Shown piece after piece: positions 13,451 to 25,404 of a stretch of 64,000 nucleotides of DNA; the first letter of the stretch is position 1; each line of letters starts with the position of its first letter. The stretch is from Antitrichia curtipendula. Taxonomy: Eukaryota > Streptophyta > Bryopsida > Hypnales > Leucodontaceae. The stretch is taken from NCBI GenBank assembly GCA_951230915.1, contig OX579635.1:30566001-30630000 (forward strand), in the 5' to 3' direction. A program made the translations under genes and the position numbers. Below the pieces are notes generated by a model. It saw only the letters and a program-made list of their open reading frames with translations, did not search any database and was not told the DNA's origin.

Positions 13451-14060
13451 AAAAAACTCATCAATGGGTCTCTTGTTCTCCACAAATTATTAGGGTCTAG
13501 TTCTCTCCATTACTAGGGCCTAGTTCTCCCCACAGTCCCCAGTGGTCCTTTTTTTTTTTTGTTTCTGTGTTGTACTGGCATTCAAGCTGCCTGCTGGGGG
13601 GGCCGCAGAGAGACTGAGAGAGCAGCAGGCGCTGTTGGGGGAGGGGGGGGGCTTGTGGCCTACCTTCCCCTTCCCCTTCCCCTTCCCTTCCCCTTCCCTT
13701 CCCTTCCATGATCGCCATCATTATGTGACGGAGGTTTGGTGTGTGTCTGACTGAGTTGGTATGTACTGTCCTTTTCCCGGTGTCTGTCGATCATGGTCTT
13801 TCATTGTTTTGCGAGACGGAAGGGTCGGGTACTCGGGTGTTTCGGTTTTTGTTTTTTATGTGGAGGATACGATTAAGCTTAGAACGAACGAACGAACGAA
13901 CGAACGAACTGCAGTTTGTTTTGCTGTTTGTTGTCGTTGTCGTCGTCGTCGTCGTCACAAGCTCTCACAAGTCTCACTGCCGGCAGGTGACTGAGCTGGA
14001 AGTGGGTTGCAGCAAACATTACCTTCCATTACATTATGAGGCAGCCTGACGGAGGGAGGA
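13451..14060. repeat. Cluster of microsatellites in intergenic DNA
   Basis: Several simple repeats lie close together: a poly-T at 13551-13560, a G-rich run near 13638-13650, (CCCCTT)n at about 13665-13707, (AACG)n at about 13883-13909 and (GTC)n at about 13930-13957. The open frames over this stretch only translate these repeats (REGEGEG-type or NERTNERT-type protein) and should not be taken as genes. Confidence 0.8.
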
Positions 14061-14427
14061 GGCTCGGAAAGCGCACAGGCTCTAGAATCTCACCCACGTC
14101 TTGAAATGTACACTGTTTGTACATGTTATTGTTTGTAGATGTACACTGTTTGTACATGTTGCTTTCTCATAGCCTTCAACAAATAGTGTAATTGTAATTC
14201 TTCATGAGCTAAATGCAGGTGAAGTGTTGGATTGAGCACACAAGGTGATGTTCATCATTTCATGCAAAGTGGATCAAACAATGTGCGACGTCCTTAGAGC
14301 ATAATCATTTTTTGCCCTGGCCAAATTGGCACAGGGAAAATAGTCTGGGGGGCTATGTCAACATGGCATGCATTGAGACTTGCGGACCCCCAAGTATGGG
14401 CTGGGCAACAAAACTCCAAATCATTAA

Positions 14428-15347
14428 CCCCTAAAGCCCCGAGGTCTTTTCTCCATCAAAATACACTCAAAACTGCCACTTCTATTGCAAAGAGCAAAAA
14501 ACTATAAAAAAAAAATAAAAAAATTTGCATATCTAACCGTAGGATCTTATACTAGACTAGTATGAGAATGTACGCAAGAAATTTCAGAAACTTTGACCAA
14601 ATAGATTGCAAGATTTTTGCATTCAAAGTGAAGAAAATAAAAAAAAATTGCACCTTGCTTGACTAAATTTTTGGGCTTCGAACCTATTTAACTTAATTTT
14701 TTTGTATTGTTGATTTTGATTTTCTAAGTTTATATGTTGAATACTTCAGTTGAGAATCTAGGAAAAAAAATTCAAGAAAAAAACACTAAATTTTCACTCA
14801 TTAAAAAATTGTTAAGTAGAAGTAGGTTCAAGATTGAAGGAATAACTCAATCATTAATAGCTCTAAGACAAAATTGAAATACCATAATCCCAACGGTAAG
14901 ATTGTCCTAGCAAGCAAATTCAACCTTGTCTAACAATTTTTTTCTGAAAATTGTAAAACTTGCATTCAAAAATGAATCCTAAAAGGTTTTTTTTCAAAAA
15001 GATGCCTAGATTGCCCGAAAAACTAAGATTGTCCATACCATTTTCATTATTAGTCCAAATAGAATGAATCAAAGCTTCAAATGTACACAAAAAGACATAG
15101 ATTTTGGAAAAAATATTTTTAAAATTTATTTTCACTCTTTGTGATTTTTTTGTATTGCCCGCCGAACTCTATTTTTGGCATAACTTATTCTCTCGAGCAC
15201 CATTTGAAATAAAAATTATATATCCTCAAAGCTCTCACAGAACCACACAACCTCAAAAAATCCCAAAAAAATTCTCTACAAATTGAGGTCATAGGAAACT
15301 ACCCGGACCCAAATTGTCCCTTGAGGGAACAAACGAGCCTTTAGGGG
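14428..15347 (+). mobile_element. TTAA-type short element E2 (subfamily X), 920 bp, with empty site in the window
   Basis: Starts TTAA|cccctaaagc (TTAA 14424-14427) and ends gcctttagggg|TTAA (TTAA 15348-15351), giving matching terminal inverted repeats of about 10 bp next to a duplicated TTAA. The paralogous family A copies at 22667-22672 (cttattaaacaagc) and 17890-17896 (tcattaaacaac) have a single uninterrupted TTAA at exactly this place, which shows a clean insertion. No transposase frame is present. The interior resembles the elements at 40101-42027 and 51047-52218 (gagattgttctag, accttgtcaaacaa motifs). Confidence 0.85.
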
Positions 15348-16479
15348 TTAAACAAGCTGCAAGTGCATTGAAGGCGCCTTTAACTTCTTTTTTTAAAATC
15401 CAAATAAGCCTATATCTCTCAATCTTATGGGCTCTAGACCCAAAGAAACATCACCACAATTAACTCTAGGCTTTGGGAAGTTTCTTTCGTCGATGGGATG
15501 TTGTGGAAGAAATGGACAAATGTGGTGACCCCGAAACCTCAAAAGTAGTATGGCGAGTGGAAGTGGAAAATGCCATGGCTTCCAGTCTTTGCCAAACCCA
15601 GCTCGGCTAGGTGTGGTGAGTGAGAGTAGACATATTTTTATAGTTTTTCAACTAGAGAGATGAAAGTCCATAAAGAATGTAGAACTCAGGGTGTGGAACA
15701 AGGGAAGGAGGAAGTAGATGTGTATGTGTGTGTGTGAATTAGAGCAAGTTCATGAAGTTCTGGGTTTAGGAGAACGATTTCACCGTCTTTGCATCATAAC
15801 GAAAACTTTATTTGGAAGCTTACGAAGGATTTATTACAATGATTTACACAAATAGTGTGTTCGCAATTCTAATTTACAAAAGTCAAAATTATTTTCAATT
15901 AACAAAGGTTGAAATGTTACTAAACCAATTTCTTAAGAAAATAAAATCATGTAGTGAATAGTGACACTAATATTCTAAGTGTTGTTTATCCCTCTCTTCT
16001 TCACTAACTTAATAGAACAAATTGGGGTAGTATTGAACAATCAATTCATATTCTTCAATGAGCTAAACAATGGTATCTACAACAATCTATCCTACTAACA
16101 AATAAATAAAATTTAAATGGTAAAAAAAGATTTCTAAAGATATGTACAACATGATAATGGTTTATTGTGACCTAATTTTAAAATATTGCAATTTTATAAA
16201 ATAAATATCTTTTGAACTAATAGGACAAGTCAATATATGACTAGGCCATATAATTAATGAAATATGTATAAAAAAATGTACATGGGGCTTGAGAGAATGA
16301 AAAGCACTTGTTCTAAGTGGGTGCTTTTTACGTGCCTCTCTAGGCTCAATAATGGAAAGATTGTCCTTATTTTGTGGTTGACGAGGGTCCTGGCCTTTCC
16401 CAAAGCCTAGTCACTATGGCTACAAGCCTACGTACACCTAAAAATATACACATATGTAAGAAAAAATCATCACATGAGT

Positions 16480-16925
16480 CAAAATGGAAGTAGCAATGAT
16501 GATAAAATTGTTCATGTCGTGTAGTTCAAGAGGGGCCCTCCTTTTCCAAAGTCCAATCACCAAGGTCATAGGTCTAAGCACACCTAAAAATACATACTTA
16601 GGAAATATCCATCTCATGAGTCAGAATGGAAGTGGCAATAATGTAAGGATTGTTCCCATCTTGTGGTTGAGGACGGCCCTAGCTTTTCCCAAAGCCCAGT
16701 CACCATCCCTGCAGACCTACGTACACCTAAAATATACACATAGGAAATATCCATCACATGGGTCAGAATGGAAGTGGCAATAATGTAAGGATTGTCCCCA
16801 TCTTGTGGTTGAGGATGGCCCTAGCTTTTCCCAAAGCCTAGTCACCATCCCTGCAGACCTACGTACACCTAAAATACACACGTAAAAAATATCCATCTCA
16901 TGAGTCAGAATGGAAGTGAACATCT
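16480..16925 (+). repeat. Tandem array of the ~143-bp unit (copy 1)
   Basis: About three units with starts near 16486, 16623, 16764 and a partial at 16908 (spacings about 137-144). Each contains gaatggaagtggcaataatg, ccatcttgtggttgagga, cccaaagcc and ctacgtacacctaaaa. The open frames in both directions over the array simply restate the repeat. Confidence 0.85.
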
Positions 16926-17115
16926 AATTGTACTCGGAAGAGCCTTTCTCCTTAAAGATTAAGTGAGTACACAAACTTTACAAGTACATTTTTAGAAGTG
17001 ATGGAATAATAATTGAACTTATGAGATATTGAAGCATGGTCAGTATGTATACATTCACTAAGGACCTATGTACACCTAACAATACACACTAACAAAATAT
17101 CATCTCATGTGTCAC

Positions 17116-17569
17116 TAAAATGGAAGTAGGCAACTATTGTATAGAGGGAGGGAAGTAAGGTAATAGTGTATCCTGTCTTTTGAGTGGATAGTGAGGCACA
17201 ATACCAAATCCATTTTGTTTTTTTTCTAATTATTTAATCCACCCATCCCACCCCCAAATTTTAAATTAAATTTTTTTATATTAAATTATTTCTGAATTTC
17301 CCCCCTCACCTCCCTCTCTTTGTAACTTCCAAACGCATGAACTCTCACAAACAATATGGGATAATCATCTGTTTACCAAGTATATATTCCATTATGTAAC
17401 CGTATTAGTACCGTATTCTGTATCCATATCCGTATTCAAATTTTTTTAGATCAACGGTTGTGAGGTGGGGATTATAATTTATTTTACAAAAAATAAATGG
17501 TTCTCGTTTTTTTAGTAGGAAGGGGGCCATGAGGGTTGTTAATTAATGCAAAACCTGTAATCACAGTAG
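17116..17569. other. Spacer between family A copies 1 and 2
   Basis: Contains a short block of ccgtattctgtatcc-type repeats (17398-17435) followed by agatcaacggttgtgagg. The same combination occurs at 46618-46800, and a related GTATCC-rich stretch lies near 34405-34480, so this is a small dispersed repeat. No gene is seen. Confidence 0.5.
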
Positions 17570-19079
17570 ATAGTAAGGTAGGAGGCTCTAGAACCACCCA
17601 CATCCTAAAATGTACATTGTTTGTATATGTTGCTTTTTCATAGCTTTCAGCAAATGCACAAACAATGTAATCATAATTCTTCATGAGCTAAATCTAGGTG
17701 AAGTATTGGATTCAGCATACAAAGTGATGTTCATCATTTCATGCAAAGTGGATTAGACAATGTGAAATGTTCTTAGAGCATGGCCATTATTGCCCCAGAA
17801 ATTGGCATAGGGAAAACAATTTAAGGTGCTTTGTAGATTTGGCGTGCACTTAGACTCATGGACCCCCAACGTGGGTCAAGCAATAAAATTCCATCTCATT
17901 AAACAACTTGCAAGTGTATTGAAGGTGTCCTTAACCTCTTTTTTAAACCCAAATAAGTCTATGTCTCCAATCGTATTCGCTCAAGATTCAAAAGAGCATC
18001 ACCATAGTCAATTTCGGGCTCTATAATTTCTCCCATCCACAGGATCCTAAGGGAAAAATGGACAAATGTGGCAAGCTCGGGATCTCAAAAGTAATTTGGG
18101 GAGTGGAAGTTGGAAATGCCTAGGCTCTCGGCTTCTGCCAAATTCACCTCGGCCAAATGTGGTGAGTAAAAATGGGCATGCTCGTACATTTTTTCTTCTG
18201 TTTTGACTAGAAGAATCAAAGCCCATCCCAAAAGGTGGAATTTGAAGTTGGGGACGGAAGGGGGGAGGAAGAAGACATGCGTGTGTTTTCTAGAGCAAAC
18301 TCATGCACCTGCAAATTTAGAAGAATGTTTTCACACCTTCTTTGCATCATAACAAAAACTTTGTTTAGAAACTTATAAAGGATTTATTACATTGATTTAT
18401 GCAAATAGTGTATTCACGATTTTAATTTACAAAAGTCAAAATTATTTTGAATTAACAGAGGTTGAAATGTTACTACACTAATTTCCTCAAAAAATAAAAG
18501 CATGTAGTGAGTAGTGGCACTAATATTCTAGGTGATGATTATCCCTCTTTTTCCCTCACTAATAGAACAAATTGGTGCATATTCTAGGTGATGTTTATAC
18601 CTCCCTCACACACTACTAGAACAAAGTGGTGCATATTCTAAACGAGGTTTATCGCTCTCCTCTTCACTAATAGAAGAAATTGGTGTATTATTGAACAATC
18701 AATTCATATTCTTCGTTAAGATGAATAATGATATCTACAATAATTTATCCTATTAATTAAAAAATAGAGAAAGAATGAGCACAAGAAAAGGAGTTTCTAA
18801 AGTTACGTACAACATAATAATGGTTCATTGTGACATAATTTTTAAATATTACAATTTTATAAAATTAGTATTCTTATTTTGTAAAATTAATATATTAAAA
18901 TTAAAATAGTAAAATTTAGTAAAATTTATAAGTCACTATGTGACTAGGCCTCATAATTAATGAACTATGTACACAAAGCTGTATAAGGGGCTTGAAAAAA
19001 TGAAAAGCACTTGTTCTAAGTGGGTGCTTTCTACATGCCTCTCTAGGTTTAATAATATAAAGATTGTCCCTATCTTGTA

Positions 19080-19470
19080 GTTGAAGATGCCTTAGCCTTT
19101 TCCAAAGCCCAATCACCAAGGTTGTAGGTCTAAGCACACCTAAATATACATACTTAGGAAATATCCATCTCATGAGTCAAAAAGGAAGTGGCAATAATGT
19201 AAGGATTATCCCCATCTTGTAGATGAGGACGGCCCTAGCTTTTTCTAAAGCCAAGTTACCATCCCTGCAAACCTACGTACACCTAAAATACACACGTAGG
19301 AAATATCCATCTCATAAGTCAGTATGGAAGTGGCAATAATGTAAGGATTGTCCCCATCTTGTGGTTGAGGACAGCCCTAGCTTTTCCCAAAGCCCAGTCA
19401 CCATCCCTGCAAACCTACGTACACCTAAAATACACACATAAAAAATATCCATCTCATGAGTCAAAATGGA
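19080..19470 (+). repeat. Tandem array of the ~143-bp unit (copy 2)
   Basis: About two and a half units. Each carries the ccatcttgta/gg, gctttt(c/t)ccaaagcc and cctacgtacacctaaaata blocks seen in the arrays at 16480-16925 and 23690-24410, with more substitutions than the other arrays. Confidence 0.8.
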
Positions 19471-20043
19471 AGTGGACATCCAACTGTACTTGGAAAAGAG
19501 CCTTTCTCCTTAAAGACTGAATGAGTACATAAACTGTACAAGTACATTTTTAGAAGTGATGGAATAATAATTGAACTTATGAGATATTGAAGCATGGTCA
19601 TTATGTATACATTTATTATGGACCTAAGTACACCTAAAATACACACTAACAAAATATCATCTCATGCGTCAAAATGGAAGTAAACAACTATTGTACCTTG
19701 AAAGGAACTTTTTTTTTGAAGGTTGAACAAGTACATAAATTATATAAGCACGTTAGAGAAGTGATGGAGTAATAATTAAACCTACAAGATATTGATGCAT
19801 GGTCATTATGTATACATTCTCTACTGATACATTTGACCAATAACATCTTATGATATTATTTAGCAAGGAAAAAGGCCCACTTGAACATTCAACAATTTAT
19901 AATTGTATTTTGCAAAAAAAGACAATCCTAATGTCTTTATTCATTATTCTTTTAGTTGTTCACTCAAGAGCTGTGGAAGTATAAGTTGCTTAATATATAA
20001 GTCTTATTATTATTAATTTGAAGCTTTAGATCTTCAATCTCAA

Positions 20044-20949
20044 CCCCTAAGGGACCAAGCAACGTTTTTGGGGCAACATAGAAATTTTGAGCAAGTACGT
20101 GTGACTAGAGATTCCCATGTTTTAGGCTCAAATTTTAGTAGAATTTGGGGACAAAGAATATCTTTCAATTGAACTAAATTTCATGACATTTGGAAATATG
20201 AATCAAAAGTTATGGCTTAATATGATACTTTTCATAAATGAGCAATTTGGGCAAATTAGAAAATCACTTTTTTCAAAAATGTAAATTTCAAATTGGTTTT
20301 CTAGAGTTTTATGTATGTAGAAAGCTTTGAATCATTCCATTTTGACCAATGAGTTAAAAGTAATGAAAAGTTTTAATTGCGGGCAATTATGGATTCCCTA
20401 CTCTAAAATAAACTTTGAAGTCCTTTATTTTACTCAAATTTCAATATTTTTTGAAAAAAAAAGAAAATCGTAAGACGTAGGTTGTTTATTACAACATAGC
20501 AACCATTGGGATTTAAAATTTTCAATTCCATGACTAAATTATTAAGAATTTTGTATTTTGAATCATTCTCTATTTCTTTCTACTTACTAATTTTTTTCCT
20601 ATATGTTGTACAATTCCAAATGATGTGAAAATTTTCAAGCATGTAGCCAACTTATCTTAAAAAGAGTTGAAAGATGTAATACCATTTCAGTCATTTTTTC
20701 ATAGAAAAGTGAGCTTGTGAAGTGTGGCTTTTCTATTTTGGCAAGGCTAAAAAAATGATTTTAGTGAATTTGAAAGCTTACTCCTTGCAATCCATACAAT
20801 GGAAATTTCTGAAAATTTTACCACATGTTCTCAATTTAGCATACTACAAGATCCGTAGGTTACATGTGTCAAGAAAAAGATTCAAAACTTTTGTACTTAT
20901 AATAAAAATGGCAGTTTTGGAACATTTTTGGTGAAAGAAACTTAAGGGG
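20044..20949 (+). mobile_element. TTAA-type short element E3 (subfamily Y), 906 bp
   Basis: Left edge TCAA|cccctaaggg (20040-20043 is a mutated TTAA), right edge cttaagggg|TTAA (20950-20953). The inverted family A copy has an unbroken TTAA at the matching site (1365-1368), with matching flanks: on the minus strand gatcttcaatc before it and tcttttaaatg after it, against tcccttaattg here. The interior is related to 1-271, 31100 onward and, inverted, 44555-45295. No open reading frame of note. Confidence 0.78.
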
Positions 20950-22479
20950 TTAATCCCTTAATTGTTCTGGATATTCCAAATTTATGTTAGATGTAAAGAT
21001 GTATATTTCATGGCTACTAAGAATAGTAATAAAATCATAAATTTGAGACTAAAGTTGTAACTAAATATAATTCATTGATTACGTCCATGGGCTTGAATCT
21101 ACTATTGTACTAACCTATTTTTATCAACAAATTTAAAATCTAATTTGTTATTTTTTTCTAAATTTTTTTCTAAATTGAATGCTATTAATTGTACAAAAAT
21201 TCTTTTAGTTTAAATTAAGAATGCTAAGTGTTAATTATGTTTATAAATTAAAAAAAATCTTATTTGTTTATTGAAGATGTTTTTTTAATGCATTTATGAA
21301 TTCATACATTTATTTGTTTTTTATGTGCCACATCTTCATCTCTGCTATTACAAGCATCCAAGATTGAAAGTATTCTAACCACAATGAAACCCTCTAAGGG
21401 CACAATATTTGAAGTCTTGCCAAATTCAAATTTGTTTTGTTAAACTTATAATAAATACTAGAAAATTGATCTAGGAGGAGATTGACTTGGTAGTAAAGGG
21501 CCCAGAATAACAATATCTTGTTTGTAAGTTGGTCAAACTTCATATTGAGTAAATCATTCTTTCTAAAATGAAACACATCTCACCTAATGATTTGTAGTGA
21601 TTTCTATATCATCATGTACTGTGAGACTTGAAAATCAATAAGAAGTGTTGAATCTAACCAAATCATGCTAAAATAGGATTTTGTGGCCCACTTATTAAAC
21701 TAATAAATAAATTATTGTCCATATAATTAATTTGTATTATTATCCATATAAAAATTATTTTATTAGTAAGAAAGAATAATAGGATAAATGAATGCAAAAA
21801 AAAATTCTATAGATAGGTACAATGCGATATTGATTCATTGTGGCCTAATTTTTAACTATTGCAATTTTATAAAATTAGTAACCAACAATTTGATAGGATA
21901 ATCCAATATGTGACTAAGCCTTAATTAACAAAGAATGTGTAGATAACTATATATGGATCATGGATTAATGAAAAAAACATTCATTCCATGCAAGTGTTTT
22001 TACGTGCCTCTAGATTCAATAATGTAAAGATTGTCCCTATCTTGTGTTTGAAGAAGATCCTCCTTTACTAAAGACCACTCACTATAGCTATAGGCCTATG
22101 TACATCTAAATACACCTACATATAAAACATCATCTCATGAGTCAAAATGGAAGCAACAATAATGTAAAGATTCTTCCTATCTTGTGGTTGAGGTGGGCCT
22201 TCCTCACCCCAAAACCAATTACTATAGCTTTAGGCCTAAGAATACTAAAAATCAAACGTAGGAAATATCACTCATGAATGAGAATAGAAGTGGACAACTA
22301 TTGTGTCTAGAAAGGAGCCTCTCTTCTTGAAGACTAATTAATTGAGTACACAAATTATACAAGCACGTGATAGAAGTGATGGAGTAATAATTGAACTTAG
22401 AGATATTGATTCATGGTCACTATGTATGAATTCAATGTAGGGCTAAGTACACCTAAAACTACACACATAGGAAATATCA

Positions 22480-24640
22480 TCTCGTGCATCAAGTAATGTT
22501 CATCATTTTATGCAAAGTGGACTACACAATGTGCAATATTCTTAGAGCATAATCGTTTTTGCACCGGCCAAATTGGCATAGGAAAAATAGTTGGGGGGGC
22601 TCTGTTGAAATGACATGCATTGTGACTCACGGACCCTCAAATACGGGCATGGCAACAACACTCCACCTTATTAAACAAGCTGCAAGTGCATTGAAGGCGC
22701 CTTTAACTTTAAAAAAAAAATCCAAATAAGCCTATACCTCTCAATTTTATGGGCTCTAGACCCAAAGAAACATCACCACAATTAACTCTAGGCTTTGGGA
22801 AGTTTCTTTCGTCGATGGGATGTTGTGGAAGAAATGGACAAATGTGGTGACCCCGAAACCTCAAAAGTAGTATGGCGAGTGGAAGTGGAAAATGCCATGG
22901 CTTCCGGTCCTTGCCAAACCCAGCTCGGCTGGGTGTGGTGAGTGAGAGTAGACATATTTTTATAGTTTTTCAACTAGAGAGATGAAAGTCCATAAAGAAT
23001 GTAGAACTCAAGGTGTGGAACGAGGGAAGGAGGAAGTAGACGTGTGTCTGTGTGTGTGTGAATTAGAGCAAGAGTTCATGAAGTTTTGGATTTAGGAGAA
23101 CGATTTCACCGTCTTTGCATCATAACGAAAACTTTATTTGAAAGCTTACGAAGGATTTATTACAATGATTTACGCAAATAGTGTGTTTGCAATTCTAATT
23201 TACAAAAGTCAAAATTATTTTCAATTAACAAAGGTTGAAATGTTACTAAACCAATTTCTTAAGAAAATAAAATCATGTAGTGAATAGTGACACTAATATT
23301 CTAAGTGTTGTTTATCCCTCTCTTCTTCACTAACTTAATAGAACAAATTGGGGTAGTATTGAACAATCAATTCATATTCTTCAATGAGCTAAACAATGGT
23401 ATCTACAACAATCTATCCTACTAACAAATAAATAAAATTTTAATGGAATTTCTAAAGAAAGGATTTCTAAAGATATGTACAACATGATAATGGTTTATTG
23501 TGACCTAATTTTAAAATATTGCAATTTTATAAAATAAATATCTTTTGAACAATAGGACAAGTCAATATATGACTAGACCATATAATTAATGAAATATGTA
23601 TACAAAAATGCACATGGGGCTTGAGAGAATGAAAAGCACTTGTTCTAAGTGGGTGCTTTTTACGTGCCTCTCTAGGCTCAATAATGGAAAGATTGTCCTT
23701 ATTTTCTGGTTGACGAGGATCTTGGCCTTTCCCAAAGCCTAGTCACTATGGCTACAAGCCTACGTACACCTAAAAATATACACATATGTAAGAAAAAATC
23801 ATCACATGAGTCAAAATGGAAGTAGCAATGATGATAAGATTGTTCATGTCTTCTAGTTCAAGAGGGCCCTCCTTTTCCAAAGTCCAATCACCAAGGTCGT
23901 AGGTCTAAGCACACCTAAAAATACATACTTAGGAAATATCCATCTCATGAGTCAGAATGGAAGTGGCAATAATGTAAGTGGCAATAATGTAAGGATTGTC
24001 CCCATCTTGTGGTTGAGGACGGCCCTAGCTTTTCCCAAAGCCCAGTCACCATCCCTGTAGACGTACATACACCTAAAAATACATACATAGAAAATATCCA
24101 TCTCATAAGTCAGTATGGAAGTGGCAATAATGTAAGGATTGTCCCCATCTTGTGGTTGAGGACGGCCCTAGCTTTTCCCAAAGCCCAGTCACCATCCCTG
24201 TAGACGTACATACACCTAAAAATACATACATAGAAAATATCCATCTCATAAGTCAGTATGGAAGTGGCAATAATGTAAGGATTGTCCCCATCTTGTGGTT
24301 GAGGACGGCCCTAGCTTTTCCCAAAGCCCAGTCACCATCCTTGCAGACCTACGTACACCTAAAATACACACGTAGGAAATATCCATCACATGAGTCAGAA
24401 TGGAAGTGGACATCTACTGTACTTTGAAAAGAGCCTTTCTCTTTAAAGATTGAATGAGTTTACAAATTGTACAAGTACATTTTTAGAAGTGATGGAGTAA
24501 CAGTTGAACTTATGAGATATTGAAGCATGGTCATTATGTTTACATTCACTATGGACCTATGTACATCTAAAAATACACACTAACAAAATATCATCTCATG
24601 TGTCACTAAAATGGAAGAAGGCAACTATTGTATAGAGGGA
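22480..24640 (+). repeat. Family A repeat, direct copy 3
   Basis: Collinear with copy 1 (15352-16925) at very high identity and with an empty TTAA site at about 22669 where copy 1 has a 920-bp insertion. It ends with the longest ~143-bp array of the window. The minus-strand frame 22788-22973 is not conserved in copy 1 and is rejected as a gene. Confidence 0.8.
23690..24410 (+). repeat. Tandem array of the ~143-bp unit (copy 3), with perfect duplication
   Basis: Units repeat at 143 bp. The segments starting at 24009 and 24152 are identical over their shared length, and a third near-identical unit follows at about 24295. There is also a small internal duplication of aatgtaagtggcaataatg at 23970-23990. 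Perfect identity implies very recent slippage or unequal exchange. Confidence 0.9.
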
Positions 24641-25404
24641 GGGAGGTAATTTAGGAGGTTCTCTTTAAAGATTGAACACTATTGAGGGAGGGCCTTTAAA
24701 AAAATAGCCCTGATTATGGTCCATTGATTATGCGTTATAGTGCTAGGCACTATTACTAGTGGCTGAGACTGTAATGGTTGAAATTTGTAAAGAGTCTACT
24801 ATTTTATAAGTTAGTTGGTATTTTATTTGATAGAAAGGTTTTGTATAGTTCTCGAATGCAACAAAATTGTATCAAAGTAGGATTTGGCATATGCTGAATT
24901 ATGTTTTTGATATGGACCAAGTTCTTGAATGCAACAAAAAAAGCAAATAGATGCAATGAAATTGTACAAAATTGAAATGTTCAAAAATTCACAAAGTGAT
25001 TAAAACTTTTTGAAGATAAATTGCTTAGAATTGAAAAACCGTAATGCACTTTTTTAATCAAGGTCAAAACTCAAAAACTTAAAACCAAGCATGCCATTGA
25101 ATAAAGCATTAAAAGAAATAGGCCATAGAATTGTAGAACATAGTGAAAATTTTGGAACACCCCTATATTTGCATGTGGCATAATACCCAAAGTTTAGAAT
25201 TGTAACTAGCATTAAGAACTCAACCAAGAAAACGATGTGGGACAAAACATGACTGGAAAAAGCTTAACTAAGATGCAGAAAAAAAAATTTAAAGACAATA
25301 AACTACTTCCTCTACACTGGAAGAATAGAAATAGGCCCCAAGTTCTTCAAGATCTTAGCTGCTGCGTTATTTGAGTCTACACCATTAATAACTAAATTGA
25401 TAAT
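24641..25404. other. AT-rich stretch between family A and the recombinase relic
   Basis: No repeat shared with other parts of the window and no coding frame was recognised. It is the 3' flank of the degenerate recombinase gene on the minus strand and may hold the end of that mobile element, but no terminal motif could be identified. Confidence 0.4.

Larger units (their letters stand above)
14060..17115 (+). repeat. Family A repeat, direct copy 1
   Basis: Non-coding repeat. 14090-14423 matches 17600-17893 and 22490-22670. 15352-16925 matches 22671-24420 at very high identity, with long exact stretches such as the segment from the ctttgggaagtttctttcg block to the fifth gggtgtggtgagtgagag block, so copies 1 and 3 separated recently. 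It is interrupted by a TTAA element (14428-15347) that copies 2 and 3 lack. It ends in a ~143-bp tandem array. It looks like a decayed non-autonomous element or satellite-like segmental duplication. No protein-coding domain was recognised. Confidence 0.8.
17570..22470 (+). repeat. Family A repeat, direct copy 2
   Basis: Begins at gtaaggtaggaggctcta (17573), an end also used by the short elements at 42076 and 62314. It contains 17610-19470 (similar to copies 1 and 3 but more diverged), a ~143-bp array, a ~190-bp unit (19470-19860), the TTAA element 20044-20949 and a tail (20954-21720) shared with the inverted copy at 500-1330. 22010-22470 is a further degenerate array unit. No coding capacity is recognised. 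Confidence 0.75.

Noticed and set aside
14424..15351. Interpretation as a Harbinger/Tourist element (3-bp TWA duplication)
   Set aside because: A TTA or TAA duplication would make the ends asymmetric, and three independent empty sites in the window are TTAA. Kept as a minor alternative.
24009..24427. Two overlapping frames with identical protein starts
   Set aside because: They translate the 143-bp repeat. The same frame is broken in other copies of the array.
14060..24640. Family A as an LTR retrotransposon
   Set aside because: No TG...CA long terminal repeats, primer-binding site, gag or pol motifs were seen in any copy.
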